Shown in pieces: positions 45,780 to 54,928 of a stretch of 55,374 bases of DNA (positions are counted from its first letter, which is position 1; each line of letters opens with the position of its first letter). The notes under the pieces are model-generated. The model had not been told where the DNA came from. It saw nothing but the letters and a program-made list of their open reading frames with translations, and did not search any database. The translations under genes were made by a program, and so were the position numbers. Source of the stretch: Limnobacter sp. MED105 (GTDB lineage: Bacteria > Pseudomonadota > Gammaproteobacteria > Burkholderiales > Burkholderiaceae_B); assembly GCF_000170915.1 (NCBI RefSeq), contig NZ_ABCT01000017.1:1-55374 (forward strand), given 5' to 3'.

Positions 45780-45802
45780 AAGCCACTCATTCAATCAAGA
45801 AA

Positions 45803-46693
45803 TCAAGCCGCAATACTTCCCACCATCAGCACTTTCGAATCACGCTCCGCCAGCACTTCAAACTTCGAAGCACCATCGGCTGTCACATGCTTCACCGAAA
45901 TACCAGAAGGCAAAAACACCGGCTGCTTGAACGACAAATCGAACTTGCTGGCACGCGCACCCAAACCGGCTTCAACAATGCTCAGTGTTTTTGCGGCAGT
46001 CCACATGCCATGCACAATGGCCTGTTTGAAACCAAACATTTTTGCGGTTTGCGCGTACAAGTGAATCGGGTTGTAATCGTTTGAAACCTTGGCGTACTTG
46101 CGGCCTTGGTTTTCAGGCACTTTCACCGCCGCATATTGCGCACCCAATGCACTCAAAGGCTCAACAGGTGCTGGTTTCGTCAAAGGCTTGGGCATACCCT
46201 TCACGCGGCACAAAATGGTCATCACACTGCTCCAGTGCACTTCCTCGCCCACCAAAAACTGGGTGTGTACATCAAATTCCAGACCCAGCGAAATGCTGCG
46301 GGTATCGCCCACTGTCACCAACACATCGTAAGCCACACCGTATTCCAGCGGCTTGGCGCATTCAATAGAGTTGTGCAAGTGAACCATGCCCAACATCGGC
46401 ATGGGGTGCTCAGGGCGGCTCAGCAAATACATGTGCAGGGGCGAAGCCACCACCTGAGGCGCGGTCAGGGAAATTTCATCTTCCTTGAAGCCACACACAG
46501 CGTTGTACTGGCGTACCCACTCGCGGTCAATAAACACTTTCTTCACCCGGGCACCCAGGCGTGCAGCCTGTGTGTCGGGTTTTGGTTTTTTATTGGACGT
46601 GGTGGCAGCCTTCAGCAGCAGCGCCTTGCCGTTTGGAAACTCGGTCAGCTCGAAAAATTTCGCCGCTGCTTTCAGGGTGTCATTCACGCTCAT
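45803..46693 (-). CDS. MaoC-like (R)-specific acyl dehydratase / enoyl hydratase
   Basis: 296 residues forming a double hot-dog fold. The hydratase-2 motif is in the C-terminal half: Y200, then NDYNPIH (206-212, with catalytic Asp and His) and the following QTAKMFGFKQAIVHGMW. It hydrates or dehydrates 2-enoyl and 3-hydroxyacyl-CoA (or ACP). The start lies 4 bp from the thiolase stop, so it is the last gene of a thiolase-dehydratase pair with FabG upstream. Confidence 0.88.
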   Translation of the reverse strand: MSVNDTLKAAAKFFELTEFPNGKALLLKAATTSNKKPKPDTQAARLGARVKKVFIDREWVRQYNAVCGFKEDEISLTAPQVVASPLHMYLLSRPEHPMPMLGMVHLHNSIECAKPLEYGVAYDVLVTVGDTRSISLGLEFDVHTQFLVGEEVHWSSVMTILCRVKGMPKPLTKPAPVEPLSALGAQYAAVKVPENQGRKYAKVSNDYNPIHLYAQTAKMFGFKQAIVHGMWTAAKTLSIVEAGLGARASKFDLSFKQPVFLPSGISVKHVTADGASKFEVLAERDSKVLMVGSIAA

Positions 46694-46697
46694 GATT

Positions 46698-47978
46698 TCA
46701 CTTCTCGATAATTGCTGTTACGCCGATACCACCGGCTGCACAAATAGAGATCAAGCCCTTGCCGCTGCCTTTTTCATTCAACAGCTTGGCCAAGGTGGCA
46801 ATAATGCGGCCACCAGTGGCGGCGAACGGGTGGCCCACAGCCAGTGAACCGCCTTTCACGTTCAGCTTGCTGCGGTCAATTGAACCCAAAGCTGAGTCCA
46901 GACCCAGTTTTTCCTTGCAGAACTTGGGGTCTTCCCAAGACTTCAAGGTACACAGAACCTGTGCAGCAAACGCTTCGTGAATTTCATAGAAATCGAAGTC
47001 TTGCAGTTTCATGTTGGCTTTCTTCAGCATGCGTGGCACTGCATAGGCCGGGGCCATCAACAGGCCTTCTTTGCCCGATACAAAATCAACACCGATTGTT
47101 TCGCTGAAAGTGAGGTAGGCCAGTGGCTGAATGCCACGTGCCTTGGCCCAGTCTTCGGAGGCCAGCAGCACAGCAGAAGCGCCGTCAGTCAGTGGTGTGG
47201 AGTTACCGGCAGTCATCGTGCCCTTGCCGCTCTTGCGATCAAATGCAGGCTTCAAACCTTGCAGGCGCTCTACAGAAGAATCGGCACGCAGATTGTTGTC
47301 ACGGGTCAAACCGTTGAATGGTACAACCAGGTCGTCAAAGAAACCTTCTTCGTAGGCCTTGGCTGCTTTCAAGTGGCTGCTCACGGCCAGTTCGTCTTGC
47401 TCTTCACGAGAAATATTCCATGTTTGCGCCATCACTTCACAGTGCGCGCCCATGCTCATTTTCGTGCGTGGTTCAGCATTGGCAGGTGGCAGTGGTGCCA
47501 AGTGCTTGGGGCGAATTTTCAACAGGGCAGCCAGCTTGCCTTTGGTGTCGCGGGCGCGGTTGGCTTCCAGCAAAATTTTGCGCAGGCCTTCGCTTACAGC
47601 AATCGGTGCGTCGGTGGTGGTGTCTACACCGCCAGCCATGCCCACTTCAATTTGACCCAAGGCAATTTTGTTGGCCACCACAATGGCCGCTTCCAGGCCA
47701 GTACCGCAGGCTTGCTGAATGTCGAAAGCTGGTGTCATTGGGCTCAAACCTGAACCCAATACAGATTCACGGCACAGTGAAAAATCGCGGCTGTGCTTCA
47801 CTACTGCACCAGCTACTACATCGCCCAGTTCTTCACCATGCAACTGGAACTTGTCGACCACACCGCGAAATGCCGCAGTCAACATGTCCTGGTTGGATTT
47901 GCCAATGTAGGCTGTGTTTGAACGTGCAAATGGAATGCGTGAACCGCCAATAATGGCAACGCGACGACCGTGTTTCAT
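46698..47978 (-). CDS. Acetyl-CoA C-acyltransferase (FadI-like thiolase)
   Basis: 426 residues. Nucleophilic Cys91 is in QQACGTGLEAA, the HEAFA motif follows in the middle, GHPFAATGG supplies the catalytic His and the second Cys is in ICAAGGIGVTA near the C-terminus. It catalyses thiolytic cleavage or Claisen condensation of 3-ketoacyl-CoA. The ATG at 47978 has TTGGAG upstream. The stop of the upstream FabG gene is 47 bp away. FadI-like rather than FadA-like by length and motifs. Confidence 0.9.
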   Translation of the reverse strand: MKHGRRVAIIGGSRIPFARSNTAYIGKSNQDMLTAAFRGVVDKFQLHGEELGDVVAGAVVKHSRDFSLCRESVLGSGLSPMTPAFDIQQACGTGLEAAIVVANKIALGQIEVGMAGGVDTTTDAPIAVSEGLRKILLEANRARDTKGKLAALLKIRPKHLAPLPPANAEPRTKMSMGAHCEVMAQTWNISREEQDELAVSSHLKAAKAYEEGFFDDLVVPFNGLTRDNNLRADSSVERLQGLKPAFDRKSGKGTMTAGNSTPLTDGASAVLLASEDWAKARGIQPLAYLTFSETIGVDFVSGKEGLLMAPAYAVPRMLKKANMKLQDFDFYEIHEAFAAQVLCTLKSWEDPKFCKEKLGLDSALGSIDRSKLNVKGGSLAVGHPFAATGGRIIATLAKLLNEKGSGKGLISICAAGGIGVTAIIEK

Positions 47979-48025
47979 AGAATTTTCTCCAAATAATTTT
48001 TTAGTTGCAGGCAGCGTGTTTGTAT

Positions 48026-49453
48026 TTACGCGCCCACCAGGTTTTGTCCGCACACACGCAAGGTGGCACCATTTACACCAGCAGCCAAGGGGCTGGCCAT
48101 GAAGGTCACTGCTTCTGCAATATCCACAGGCAGGCCGCCCTGCGACAGGCTGGACAAACGACGCGCCACTTCACGGGTAACCACGGGAATGGCCGCTGTC
48201 ATTTGGGTTTCAATAAAGCCCGGTGCAATCGCGTTAATCGAAATACCCTTGCCTTCCAGTTGCTTGGCCATAGCATCCACATAACCAATCACGGCACTCT
48301 TTGTCGCTGCGTAGTTGGTTTGGCCCGCGTTACCGGCAATGCCGCCAATCGACGAAATGCACACAATGCGCGCATTCGTGCCAAATGCATCACCTGCCAA
48401 CAACTGATCGTTACAACGAACAATCGCACCCAGGTTCACGTCCAACACCATATCCCACAGGTGGGCAGCCATGTTGCGCATCATCTTGTCGCGGGTAATG
48501 CCTGCGTTGTGCACAATAATGTCGATCTTGCCACCCTTCTCAGCTGCTACAGCAGCCAGCTTTTTGCCTGCGTCGGCATCAGTAATGTCCAGCGGGCAGG
48601 CAATGCCGCCAATGCTGCTCATGGTGGCACCCAATACGCTTTCATCCGCGGGGCGATCCACGCCAATCACGGTTGCGCCCTCGCGGGCCAGCACTTCTGC
48701 AATCGCCGCACCAATGCCGCGTGCAGCACCGGTTACAACAGCCAGTTTGCCAGTCAATGGCTTTTCAGAAAACGCTGCAACTTTCACGCCCTTGGGCGCG
48801 CCAACCACTGGCAACACCTGGCCGGTTACAAACGCTGAATGCGGGCTCAGGAAAAAGCGCAACGCGCCTTCAATGCCGTTTTCAGCACCGGTTTTCACCT
48901 GAATCAAATTGGCTGTGGTGCCGTTCTTGCCGCTTTCTTTCGCAAGGCTGCGAATAAAACCAGGCAGAGAAGACTGCGCTGTTTCAGCCAATGCATCTTT
49001 GCAATCACCACGAGGGCGGCCAATCACCACGATGCGGCTGTTTGATGGCACTTTGCGCAAACGTGGATTGAAAAAGTCATACAACAAACGCAGGTCAGCC
49101 ACATTGGCGGCTGACGTTACATCCAGTACGTAAACATTTTCAGGCACGCCGTTGTCGGCTTGAGAAATGCTCAAATCTACTTTGGCCTTGGCCGCAGCTT
49201 GCTTGATGCCGTCCAAACCTGCCAAATCGGCAGACACCTTGATCGATGCACCCATGGCATTCAATGCCTTCACCACGGCAGTGGCCACCGGGCCAAACGC
49301 GCTGGCTCCCACCAATGCATTTGAATTGGCCAATGATTTTTCAGCGTATCCGGCTTTGGCGCGCTTCAACATGGGGGGCACGGGCAGGCCCAGTGCGGCG
49401 GCAATTTGTTTACCTGTCGAGGTGTGAACAAATTCAAGAATTTTGTCGGCCAT
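48026..49453 (-). CDS. Two-domain (high-molecular-weight) 3-oxoacyl-ACP/CoA reductase, FabG4-like
   Basis: 475 residues, about twice ordinary FabG. The N-terminal half (about 45-220) is a degenerate Rossmann domain lacking the catalytic triad. The C-terminal half is a complete SDR with GAARGIG (242-248), NAG (about 316-318), S368 and YAATK (Y381, K385). This matches mycobacterial FabG4-type reductases, which favour NADH and CoA substrates. It is the first gene of a FabG-thiolase-MaoC operon. Confidence 0.9.
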   Translation of the reverse strand: MADKILEFVHTSTGKQIAAALGLPVPPMLKRAKAGYAEKSLANSNALVGASAFGPVATAVVKALNAMGASIKVSADLAGLDGIKQAAAKAKVDLSISQADNGVPENVYVLDVTSAANVADLRLLYDFFNPRLRKVPSNSRIVVIGRPRGDCKDALAETAQSSLPGFIRSLAKESGKNGTTANLIQVKTGAENGIEGALRFFLSPHSAFVTGQVLPVVGAPKGVKVAAFSEKPLTGKLAVVTGAARGIGAAIAEVLAREGATVIGVDRPADESVLGATMSSIGGIACPLDITDADAGKKLAAVAAEKGGKIDIIVHNAGITRDKMMRNMAAHLWDMVLDVNLGAIVRCNDQLLAGDAFGTNARIVCISSIGGIAGNAGQTNYAATKSAVIGYVDAMAKQLEGKGISINAIAPGFIETQMTAAIPVVTREVARRLSSLSQGGLPVDIAEAVTFMASPLAAGVNGATLRVCGQNLVGA

Positions 49454-49518
49454 GAGTCTCGTCCTTCTTATAGGGGGAATGTCTTTTTTCAGGGCTTAGC
49501 ATAGCCCACCAAGACAAT

Positions 49519-49534
49519 GTTACTGTTGCGTAAC
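49519..49534. promoter_or_regulatory. Small inverted repeat in the FabG promoter region
   Basis: GTTAC (49519-49523) and GTAAC (49530-49534) flank TGTTGC, 66 bp upstream of the FabG start. The size suits a TetR-type operator; the regulator at 44751 is a candidate binder. Confidence 0.35.
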
Positions 49535-49580
49535 TTGCGAGTGTATAGAAAGTTGACCAGAAAATCGTAGAGGGTCGTCT

Positions 49581-50279
49581 CTAACCCGGAAAGGTTAAAG
49601 GTGTATCACCCGGTTGCCAAGGGCTGTACTTTGTCATGGCCCGTTCAAGCACATTCGACGCGAGGAAAGCGCTTAACCAACGCTTCAGAGCATCGTAGCC
49701 GGGCGCAGCATCAAACCACGCCTCATCAGCAATTCTGAACTGGCGCACAAAAGGTAAAATTGCATAGTCTGCAAAGCTGGGTTGACCACCGAACAGGAAG
49801 GTGTCCGCTTGTTGCCCATGCTGTTCAAGCACGGCATTCCACTGAGTCAGAATTTTTTCACACACCGCACGGTGTTCAAGCGGGTCGCAAGTGTAGGTGT
49901 CCGTATGGTATCTATGCGGGTATTTGTATCGGTCCAGATTGCGCTTGAATTCGCCATCAAGCAGCGCGATCCAATCATCACATTGTTGTTGCTGCCCAGC
50001 ATTCAGCACCAACCAGTCTGCTGGAAAACTCTGGTCCACCGCCCAACGCATCACATCCAGACTTTCGTCAATCACCGTGCCATTGGGTAACCACAACACT
50101 GGCACTGTGCCTTTGGGTGAAATTTCAAGCATGTGTGCCGGTTTGGCGCGCAACACCAGTTCGCGCACCTCCACCTGCAAACCGGCTGCAACTATAGCCA
50201 GCCTTGCACGCATGGCATAGGGGCAGCGGCGGAAGGTGTAAAGCACAGGCAAACCAAGCTGGTGATCCAACTCAATCAC
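49581..50279 (-). CDS. Glutathione S-transferase family protein
   Basis: 232 residues. N-terminal thioredoxin-like domain with [15 protein letters not shown] (C19 at the active-site position) and [23 protein letters not shown], which contains the cis-Pro and the glutathione-binding Glu-Ser. A helical C-terminal domain with [15 protein letters not shown] follows. GTG start overlapping the trhO stop by 4 bp, so it is translationally coupled to that gene. Confidence 0.88.
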   Translation of the reverse strand: MIELDHQLGLPVLYTFRRCPYAMRARLAIVAAGLQVEVRELVLRAKPAHMLEISPKGTVPVLWLPNGTVIDESLDVMRWAVDQSFPADWLVLNAGQQQQCDDWIALLDGEFKRNLDRYKYPHRYHTDTYTCDPLEHRAVCEKILTQWNAVLEQHGQQADTFLFGGQPSFADYAILPFVRQFRIADEAWFDAAPGYDALKRWLSAFLASNVLERAMTKYSPWQPGDTPLTFPG

Positions 50280-51271
50280 TCCGCGTGCGCTTCTTTGGGA
50301 GGTACTTCTTTGGGCAACATCTTGCGGCCAATGTGCTTTTCATTGCGCATTTTGGCCAGTTGAATCTGCTTCTGGCGCTCACCAAAACGCTTCTTCTGGT
50401 CGTCAGTCAGCGAATCGTAGCAATGCGGGCAACCCACGCCCTGAATGTATTTCTCGCTTTGCTTTTCTTCCTCGGTAATCGGCATACGGCAGGCATGGCA
50501 AAGGTCGTAATGCCCCACTTGCAAACCATGGGTGACCGATACCCGTTGATCAAATACAAAACACTCGCCTTTCCACAAACTTTGTTCTTCAGGAATTTCT
50601 TCCAGGTACTTCAAGATGCCACCTTCAAGGTGGTACACCTCATCAAAACCTTGTTCCAACATGTAGGCTGTGGACTTTTCGCAGCGAATGCCACCGGTAC
50701 AAAACATCGCAATCTTCTTTGGTCGCTTGTCTGCAGGCAAGTTTTTCAAGTTCTTTTCAACCCATTCAGGAAACTCGCGGAACGTCGTGGTAGCCGGGTC
50801 TACAGCACCTTCAAAAGTACCAATTGCATACTCGTAGTTGTTGCGGGTGTCGATCACTAAAGTGTCTGGGTCTTGAATCAAGGCATTCCAGTCGGAAGGC
50901 TTCACATAACGGCCCACCAAGCGATTCGGGTCAATACCGTCTTTGCCCATGGTCACAATTTCACGCTTCAACTTCACCTTCATGCGCGTGAAAGCCTGTT
51001 CAGGCGCAATTGAATACTTGGGTGACAAATCACCAAAACGTGTATCGGCCCACAAAAAATTCATCAAGGCAACAATACCGGCGCGCGGTGCGCTTACCGT
51101 GCCATTAATTCCCTCTTTGGCCAGCAACAGGGTGCCCAATACACCGTTTTCAGCGCAGACCGCCTCAAGCCGGGGCTTGATGTCTTCGAAATCAGGCAGG
51201 CTGACAAACTTGTACAGTGCAGCGACCACGATTTGATCAGATTGTGGAATGGAGTCTTCGGTCATCGCCAT
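50276..51271 (-). CDS. trhO: tRNA uridine(34) hydroxylase TrhO (rhodanese-like)
   Basis: 331 residues. N-terminal acylphosphatase-like region with [12 protein letters not shown], then a rhodanese domain with catalytic C191 in [10 protein letters not shown], then a C-terminal Cys cluster (CHAC and CPHC). TrhO forms 5-hydroxyuridine at the wobble position of certain tRNAs. The ATG at 51271 follows AGAAAG; another Met is two codons in. Co-translated with a GST gene, an unusual partner. Confidence 0.93.
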   Translation of the reverse strand: MAMTEDSIPQSDQIVVAALYKFVSLPDFEDIKPRLEAVCAENGVLGTLLLAKEGINGTVSAPRAGIVALMNFLWADTRFGDLSPKYSIAPEQAFTRMKVKLKREIVTMGKDGIDPNRLVGRYVKPSDWNALIQDPDTLVIDTRNNYEYAIGTFEGAVDPATTTFREFPEWVEKNLKNLPADKRPKKIAMFCTGGIRCEKSTAYMLEQGFDEVYHLEGGILKYLEEIPEEQSLWKGECFVFDQRVSVTHGLQVGHYDLCHACRMPITEEEKQSEKYIQGVGCPHCYDSLTDDQKKRFGERQKQIQLAKMRNEKHIGRKMLPKEVPPKEAHAE

Positions 51272-51424
51272 GGCAATTCTTTCTGTGGATTAAACTTAGC
51301 CTGCTATTGTAACCGAGCCCCCGGTTTTACCCAATCAAGCAAAAAGCCAAAGCGGCATGGGCTTTGGTAAACTGAGGCACAAGCAATACAGCCAGTCGCA
51401 ACACCCATTACAAGAACACACATC

Positions 51425-52720
51425 ATGAATGCCTTCTGGATCTTGGTCCTTTTGATTTTGGTTTCCGGCTTTTTCGCCCTCTCGGAAATGGCACTGGCCT
51501 CCAGTCGGCGCTCCAAGCTGCAGGCCATGGCCGACGCAGGCAATCCCAAAGCGCGAATCGCCATTCAAATCATGGACAATCCAAGTCGCTTGCTGGCCGC
51601 CACACAAACGGGCATCACAGCGGCTGCTCTGCTCATGGGTATTTACGGCGAATCAGCGCTAACAGCCACCTTTCAGCATGTCATTGACCAATATTTCCCA
51701 ACACTCAGCGATTGGGCCGGAGTCATTTCATTTGCAGTCACAATCGCCTTGGTAACCGGGTTCTCCATTATTTTTGGCGAAATCGTACCCAAACGTCTGG
51801 CCATTGCCAATCCGGAAAAAGTGGCTGCGTTCTGCGCCCCCTTCATGTCGATATTCCTGAAAGTGCTCAGCCCTGCTATTGCCCTGCTCTCCAAGGGTTC
51901 CGACCTGGTGCTCAGCTTCATCCCGTTCAAAGCCGCCCCTGCTGTCAGCACCATTGAAGAAATTCAGGCATTTCTCGATGAAGGCGCCAAAACCGGCATG
52001 CTGGCCCCCGAAGAACGCCACCTGATGAGCAATGTGTTGCGCCTTGAAGACCGCCGCCTGGCCTCGGTCATGACCCCTGTCAGCGACATTGCTTACCTTG
52101 ATTTGCACGCCCCGCGCGAGGACAACCTGCGATTGTTGCGTGAAGCACCCCACTCGATGTTGCCCATTTGCAAAGGCAGTTTGCAGCAGGTGATTGGCGT
52201 GGCTGAAAGCCACGATATTCTCCAGGCCGCCATGGAAGGGGACATTGATTTCGCAGAAATTCCCCTGCAAAACCCCTTATTCGTCCCGGCCTCGCTCACA
52301 CTTGTCGACCTGCTGCGAACCTTCCGTCAGCAGAAAAAAACCTTTGCATTTGTGGTCAGCGAATTTGGTATGACCGAAGGCATCGTGACGATTGATGATG
52401 TGTTGTCCAGCGTGGTGGGCGACATGATGCCCATGATGGACACCCCCGAAGAGGCCTTGGCTGTGAAACGTGAAGACGGCTCATGGCTACTGGACGGCCT
52501 GCTGCCCATTGATGAAATGAAAATCAAGCTGGGAATTCGTGGTTTGCCTCAAGAAGACTTGGGCAACTTTCACACCGTCGGTGGATTCGTGTTGGCCTCG
52601 TTGGGCCGAATTCCGAAAAAAACCGAGAAATTTGACTGGAACAACTGGCGATTTGAAGTGGTGGATGTGGACCGCAACAGGGTAGACCAAGTGCTGGCCA
52701 CCCCGAAGCAGTCGGGTTAA
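51425..52720 (+). CDS. CNNM/CorC-family membrane protein (DUF21, CBS pair, CorC_HlyC)
   Basis: 431 residues. N-terminal DUF21 domain with about four helices (FALSEMALASSRRSKLQ, TQTGITAAALLMGIYGE, FGEIVPKRLAIANPE), then two CBS domains (about 215-335; MTPVSDI, FVVSEFGMTEGIVTIDDVL), then a CorC_HlyC transporter-associated domain (about 350-425). Such proteins are often called hemolysins, but are now linked to Mg2+ or Co2+ efflux and membrane stress. Divergent from trhO. Confidence 0.9.
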   Translation: MNAFWILVLLILVSGFFALSEMALASSRRSKLQAMADAGNPKARIAIQIMDNPSRLLAATQTGITAAALLMGIYGESALTATFQHVIDQYFPTLSDWAGVISFAVTIALVTGFSIIFGEIVPKRLAIANPEKVAAFCAPFMSIFLKVLSPAIALLSKGSDLVLSFIPFKAAPAVSTIEEIQAFLDEGAKTGMLAPEERHLMSNVLRLEDRRLASVMTPVSDIAYLDLHAPREDNLRLLREAPHSMLPICKGSLQQVIGVAESHDILQAAMEGDIDFAEIPLQNPLFVPASLTLVDLLRTFRQQKKTFAFVVSEFGMTEGIVTIDDVLSSVVGDMMPMMDTPEEALAVKREDGSWLLDGLLPIDEMKIKLGIRGLPQEDLGNFHTVGGFVLASLGRIPKKTEKFDWNNWRFEVVDVDRNRVDQVLATPKQSG

Positions 52721-52735
52721 TTCAAACCCTGCAAT

Positions 52736-53665
52736 TCAAACTCTGGGGTTCAATCCCTTCGGCATGGGAAAGGCAATATTTTCCTCCACGCCTTCCATAT
52801 TTCGCACCGACAAAGCACCCCATTCTTTCAAGCGCTTCACCACGCCTTGCACCAGGTGCTCGGGCGCTGAGGCACCCGCAGTCAAGCCTATGTGTTTCAC
52901 ACCATCAAACCAGGCACGCTCAAGGCTGTCTGCATTTTCAATCAGTATGGCAGGTACGCCCAGTTTTTCAGCCACCTCGCGCAGGCGATTGGAATTGGAA
53001 CTGCTGGGGCTGCCCACCACCAACACCAAATCCACCTGGCGCGCCATAAACTTCACCGCGTCCTGACGGTTTTGCGTCGCATAGCAAATGTCTGCTTTCT
53101 TCGGCTCGCGAATATCAGGAAATTTTGCTTTCAGCGCTGCAATTACCCTCGAAGCATCGTCAACGCTCAAAGTGGTTTGCGTCACAAAAGCCAATTGCGT
53201 ACCCGCTGCAATATTCAGCTTGGCCACATCCTCCTCAGTTTCCACCAAGTAAATGCCGTCCTTCACCTGTCCCATGGTGCCCTCTACTTCGGGGTGGCCT
53301 TCGTGACCAATCATGATGATCTCGCAACCCTGTGCACGCATCTTGCTGACTTCCACATGCACTTTCGTAACCAGTGGGCATGTCGCATCAAACACTTTCA
53401 AGCCCAGGCTTTCCGCTTGGGTGCGAACATCTTGCGACACCCCATGGGCGGAAAACACAACTGTGGAGCCGGTGGGCACATCTTCCAGTTCATCCACAAA
53501 AATTGCACCCTTACCGCGCAAATCTTCGACCACCGTTTTGTTGTGAACAATTTCATGCTTCACATAAATGGGCGAACCAAATTGCTGCAAGGCACGTTCC
53601 ACAATTTCAATGGCGCGGTCTACACCCGCACAAAAACCGCGCGGTTGGGCCAGGCTAATTTCCAT
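52736..53665 (-). CDS. ispH: 4-hydroxy-3-methylbut-2-enyl diphosphate reductase
   Basis: Last enzyme of the non-mevalonate isoprenoid pathway; makes IPP and DMAPP. 309 residues with 4Fe-4S ligands C12, C96 and C194, the catalytic E126 within [11 protein letters not shown] and the [10 protein letters not shown] substrate loop. The ATG at 53665 is chosen over a GTG two codons earlier because GAGG lies 5 nt upstream. It begins 7 bp after the fkpB stop, the same order as in E. coli. Confidence 0.96.
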   Translation of the reverse strand: MEISLAQPRGFCAGVDRAIEIVERALQQFGSPIYVKHEIVHNKTVVEDLRGKGAIFVDELEDVPTGSTVVFSAHGVSQDVRTQAESLGLKVFDATCPLVTKVHVEVSKMRAQGCEIIMIGHEGHPEVEGTMGQVKDGIYLVETEEDVAKLNIAAGTQLAFVTQTTLSVDDASRVIAALKAKFPDIREPKKADICYATQNRQDAVKFMARQVDLVLVVGSPSSSNSNRLREVAEKLGVPAILIENADSLERAWFDGVKHIGLTAGASAPEHLVQGVVKRLKEWGALSVRNMEGVEENIAFPMPKGLNPRV

Positions 53666-53672
53666 ACTCACC

Positions 53673-54137
53673 TCACAGCACCCCGATCAACTGCACTTCA
53701 AAGGTCAGTGCCTTGCCTGCCAGGGGGTGGTTAAAGTCAAACAAAATATCGTCCTCACGCTCTTCCACCACCGTGCCAGCAAACTGACCGCCATCGGGCG
53801 CAGGAAAATGCACAAACTCACCGGGCTCAAACGTGGTGCCCTCCTCGGCATATTTTGACAGCAATGCCTTGCTCACCGGGCGGTATAAATCGGGATTGGT
53901 GTCGCCGTAACCGCTGCCCGCGGGCAAAGTGAATATGTCACGCTGCCCCGCCTGCATACCAAACAGGCAACGCTCCAAACCTTCGGCCAACTGGCCCGCG
54001 CCAATCGACAATGTTGCTGGCTTGTCCTCAAAGGTAGACACAATCACCTGCTGGCTCTCGGCCAAGCGAATGCGGTAATGCAGGGTCACGAATGAAGATT
54101 CATTTACCACTGGCTTGGGCTGTACTGCGTCGGTCAT
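53673..54137 (-). CDS. fkpB: FKBP-type peptidyl-prolyl isomerase FkpB (SlpA)
   Basis: 154 residues with the SlyD/FkpB layout: an FKBP beta-core ([17 protein letters not shown]) and an inserted flap domain. [21 protein letters not shown] and [18 protein letters not shown] are family motifs. Cytosolic proline isomerase and chaperone. Forms an operon with ispH; no lspA is next to it here. Confidence 0.92.
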   Translation of the reverse strand: MTDAVQPKPVVNESSFVTLHYRIRLAESQQVIVSTFEDKPATLSIGAGQLAEGLERCLFGMQAGQRDIFTLPAGSGYGDTNPDLYRPVSKALLSKYAEEGTTFEPGEFVHFPAPDGGQFAGTVVEEREDDILFDFNHPLAGKALTFEVQLIGVL

Positions 54138-54307
54138 TTCAACATCCTGAATTCATTTCAAAAACGGCTCTATTCTACGCCTTTGGAAGCAGTCAGACAT
54201 CCCAAAGCGGGTGCGAATGATTCGAGTTCAGCCTCACATTGTGGTAATAAAATGAGCGTGAGCACGAAATATCTGCATTCAGAAACAAACACAGGAGTTT
54301 GAAAACC

Positions 54308-54853
54308 ATGGCGTTTAACACAGAGAACCACCCCGGAGTCAGCACGGCAGTGCCCGAAGAAACACAAGGGTTTGTATTGAATCACAGCATGCTGCGCGTA
54401 AAAGACCCAGCCATATCGCTCGATTTTTACACCCGTGTATTGGGCATGCGAGTACTTCGAAAACTGGACTTCGCAGAGATGAAGTTTTCGCTGTACTTCC
54501 TCGCTAGGGTCAATGAGACCGACGAAATACCCGAAGACGAAGGCCCCCGAACCGCCTGGACATTCAGCCAAGCCGGTATTCTCGAACTGACGCACAACTG
54601 GGGCACAGAAAACGACCCAGAATTCAAATATCACGACGGAAACCAGCAACCACAAGGATTCGGACACATTTGTTTCTCGGTACCTGATCTTACTGCAGCG
54701 GTTCGCTGGTTTGACGAAAACCAGGTTCCTTATATAAAACGCCCGGAACAAGGCAAGATGAAAGATGTGGCCTTCATCAAAGACCCGGACGGCTACTGGA
54801 TCGAAATCGTCCAGCCATCACTGCTGCACAAGCTGGGGAATTCCGGCCAGTAA
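54308..54853 (+). CDS. gloA: Lactoylglutathione lyase (glyoxalase I)
   Basis: Converts the methylglyoxal-glutathione hemithioacetal to S-lactoylglutathione. 181 residues with metal ligands H26 (NHSMLRVKDP), E93 (ILELTHNWGT), H120 (GFGHICFSVPDL) and E166 (YWIEIVQP). The length matches the longer Zn/Ni GlxI form found in proteobacteria and eukaryotes. The ATG at 54308 is preferred over a TTG three codons upstream that abuts GGAG. Confidence 0.94.
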   Translation: MAFNTENHPGVSTAVPEETQGFVLNHSMLRVKDPAISLDFYTRVLGMRVLRKLDFAEMKFSLYFLARVNETDEIPEDEGPRTAWTFSQAGILELTHNWGTENDPEFKYHDGNQQPQGFGHICFSVPDLTAAVRWFDENQVPYIKRPEQGKMKDVAFIKDPDGYWIEIVQPSLLHKLGNSGQ

Positions 54854-54928
54854 CTTGGTCACTGCCACGGTAGTTTGGGAACTTGACTGAACCGAAGGCC
54901 ACCAAGTGGCTTTCAGGTTCAATTCGTC

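Larger units (their letters stand above)
45411..45802. other. 392-bp non-coding stretch with tandem repeats and a long hairpin
   Basis: No credible gene. In order it holds two 23-bp tandem repeats (45424-45475), a short inverted repeat (45555-45595) and a long imperfect inverted repeat (45588-45779). It lies between the convergent ends of a TetR gene and a MaoC gene. A structured non-coding RNA or a miniature mobile element are the leading possibilities. Confidence 0.7.

Noticed and set aside
45581-45780. Integron attC recombination site
   Set aside because: ACCTAAC (45773-45779 region) fits the RYYYAAC core, but the other arm lacks a matching GTTRRRY in the right order, the element is longer than most attC sites and no integrase or cassette genes are present.
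46977-47753. Plus-strand 258-codon open frame inside the thiolase gene
   Set aside because: It lies entirely antisense to a clear thiolase, with a composition expected from reading a biased gene backwards.
51347-51367. Terminator between trhO and the CorC-like gene
   Set aside because: CCAAAGC/GCTTTGG forms a 7-bp hairpin, but it lies upstream of both divergent genes, so it has no transcript to end and no T-tract.
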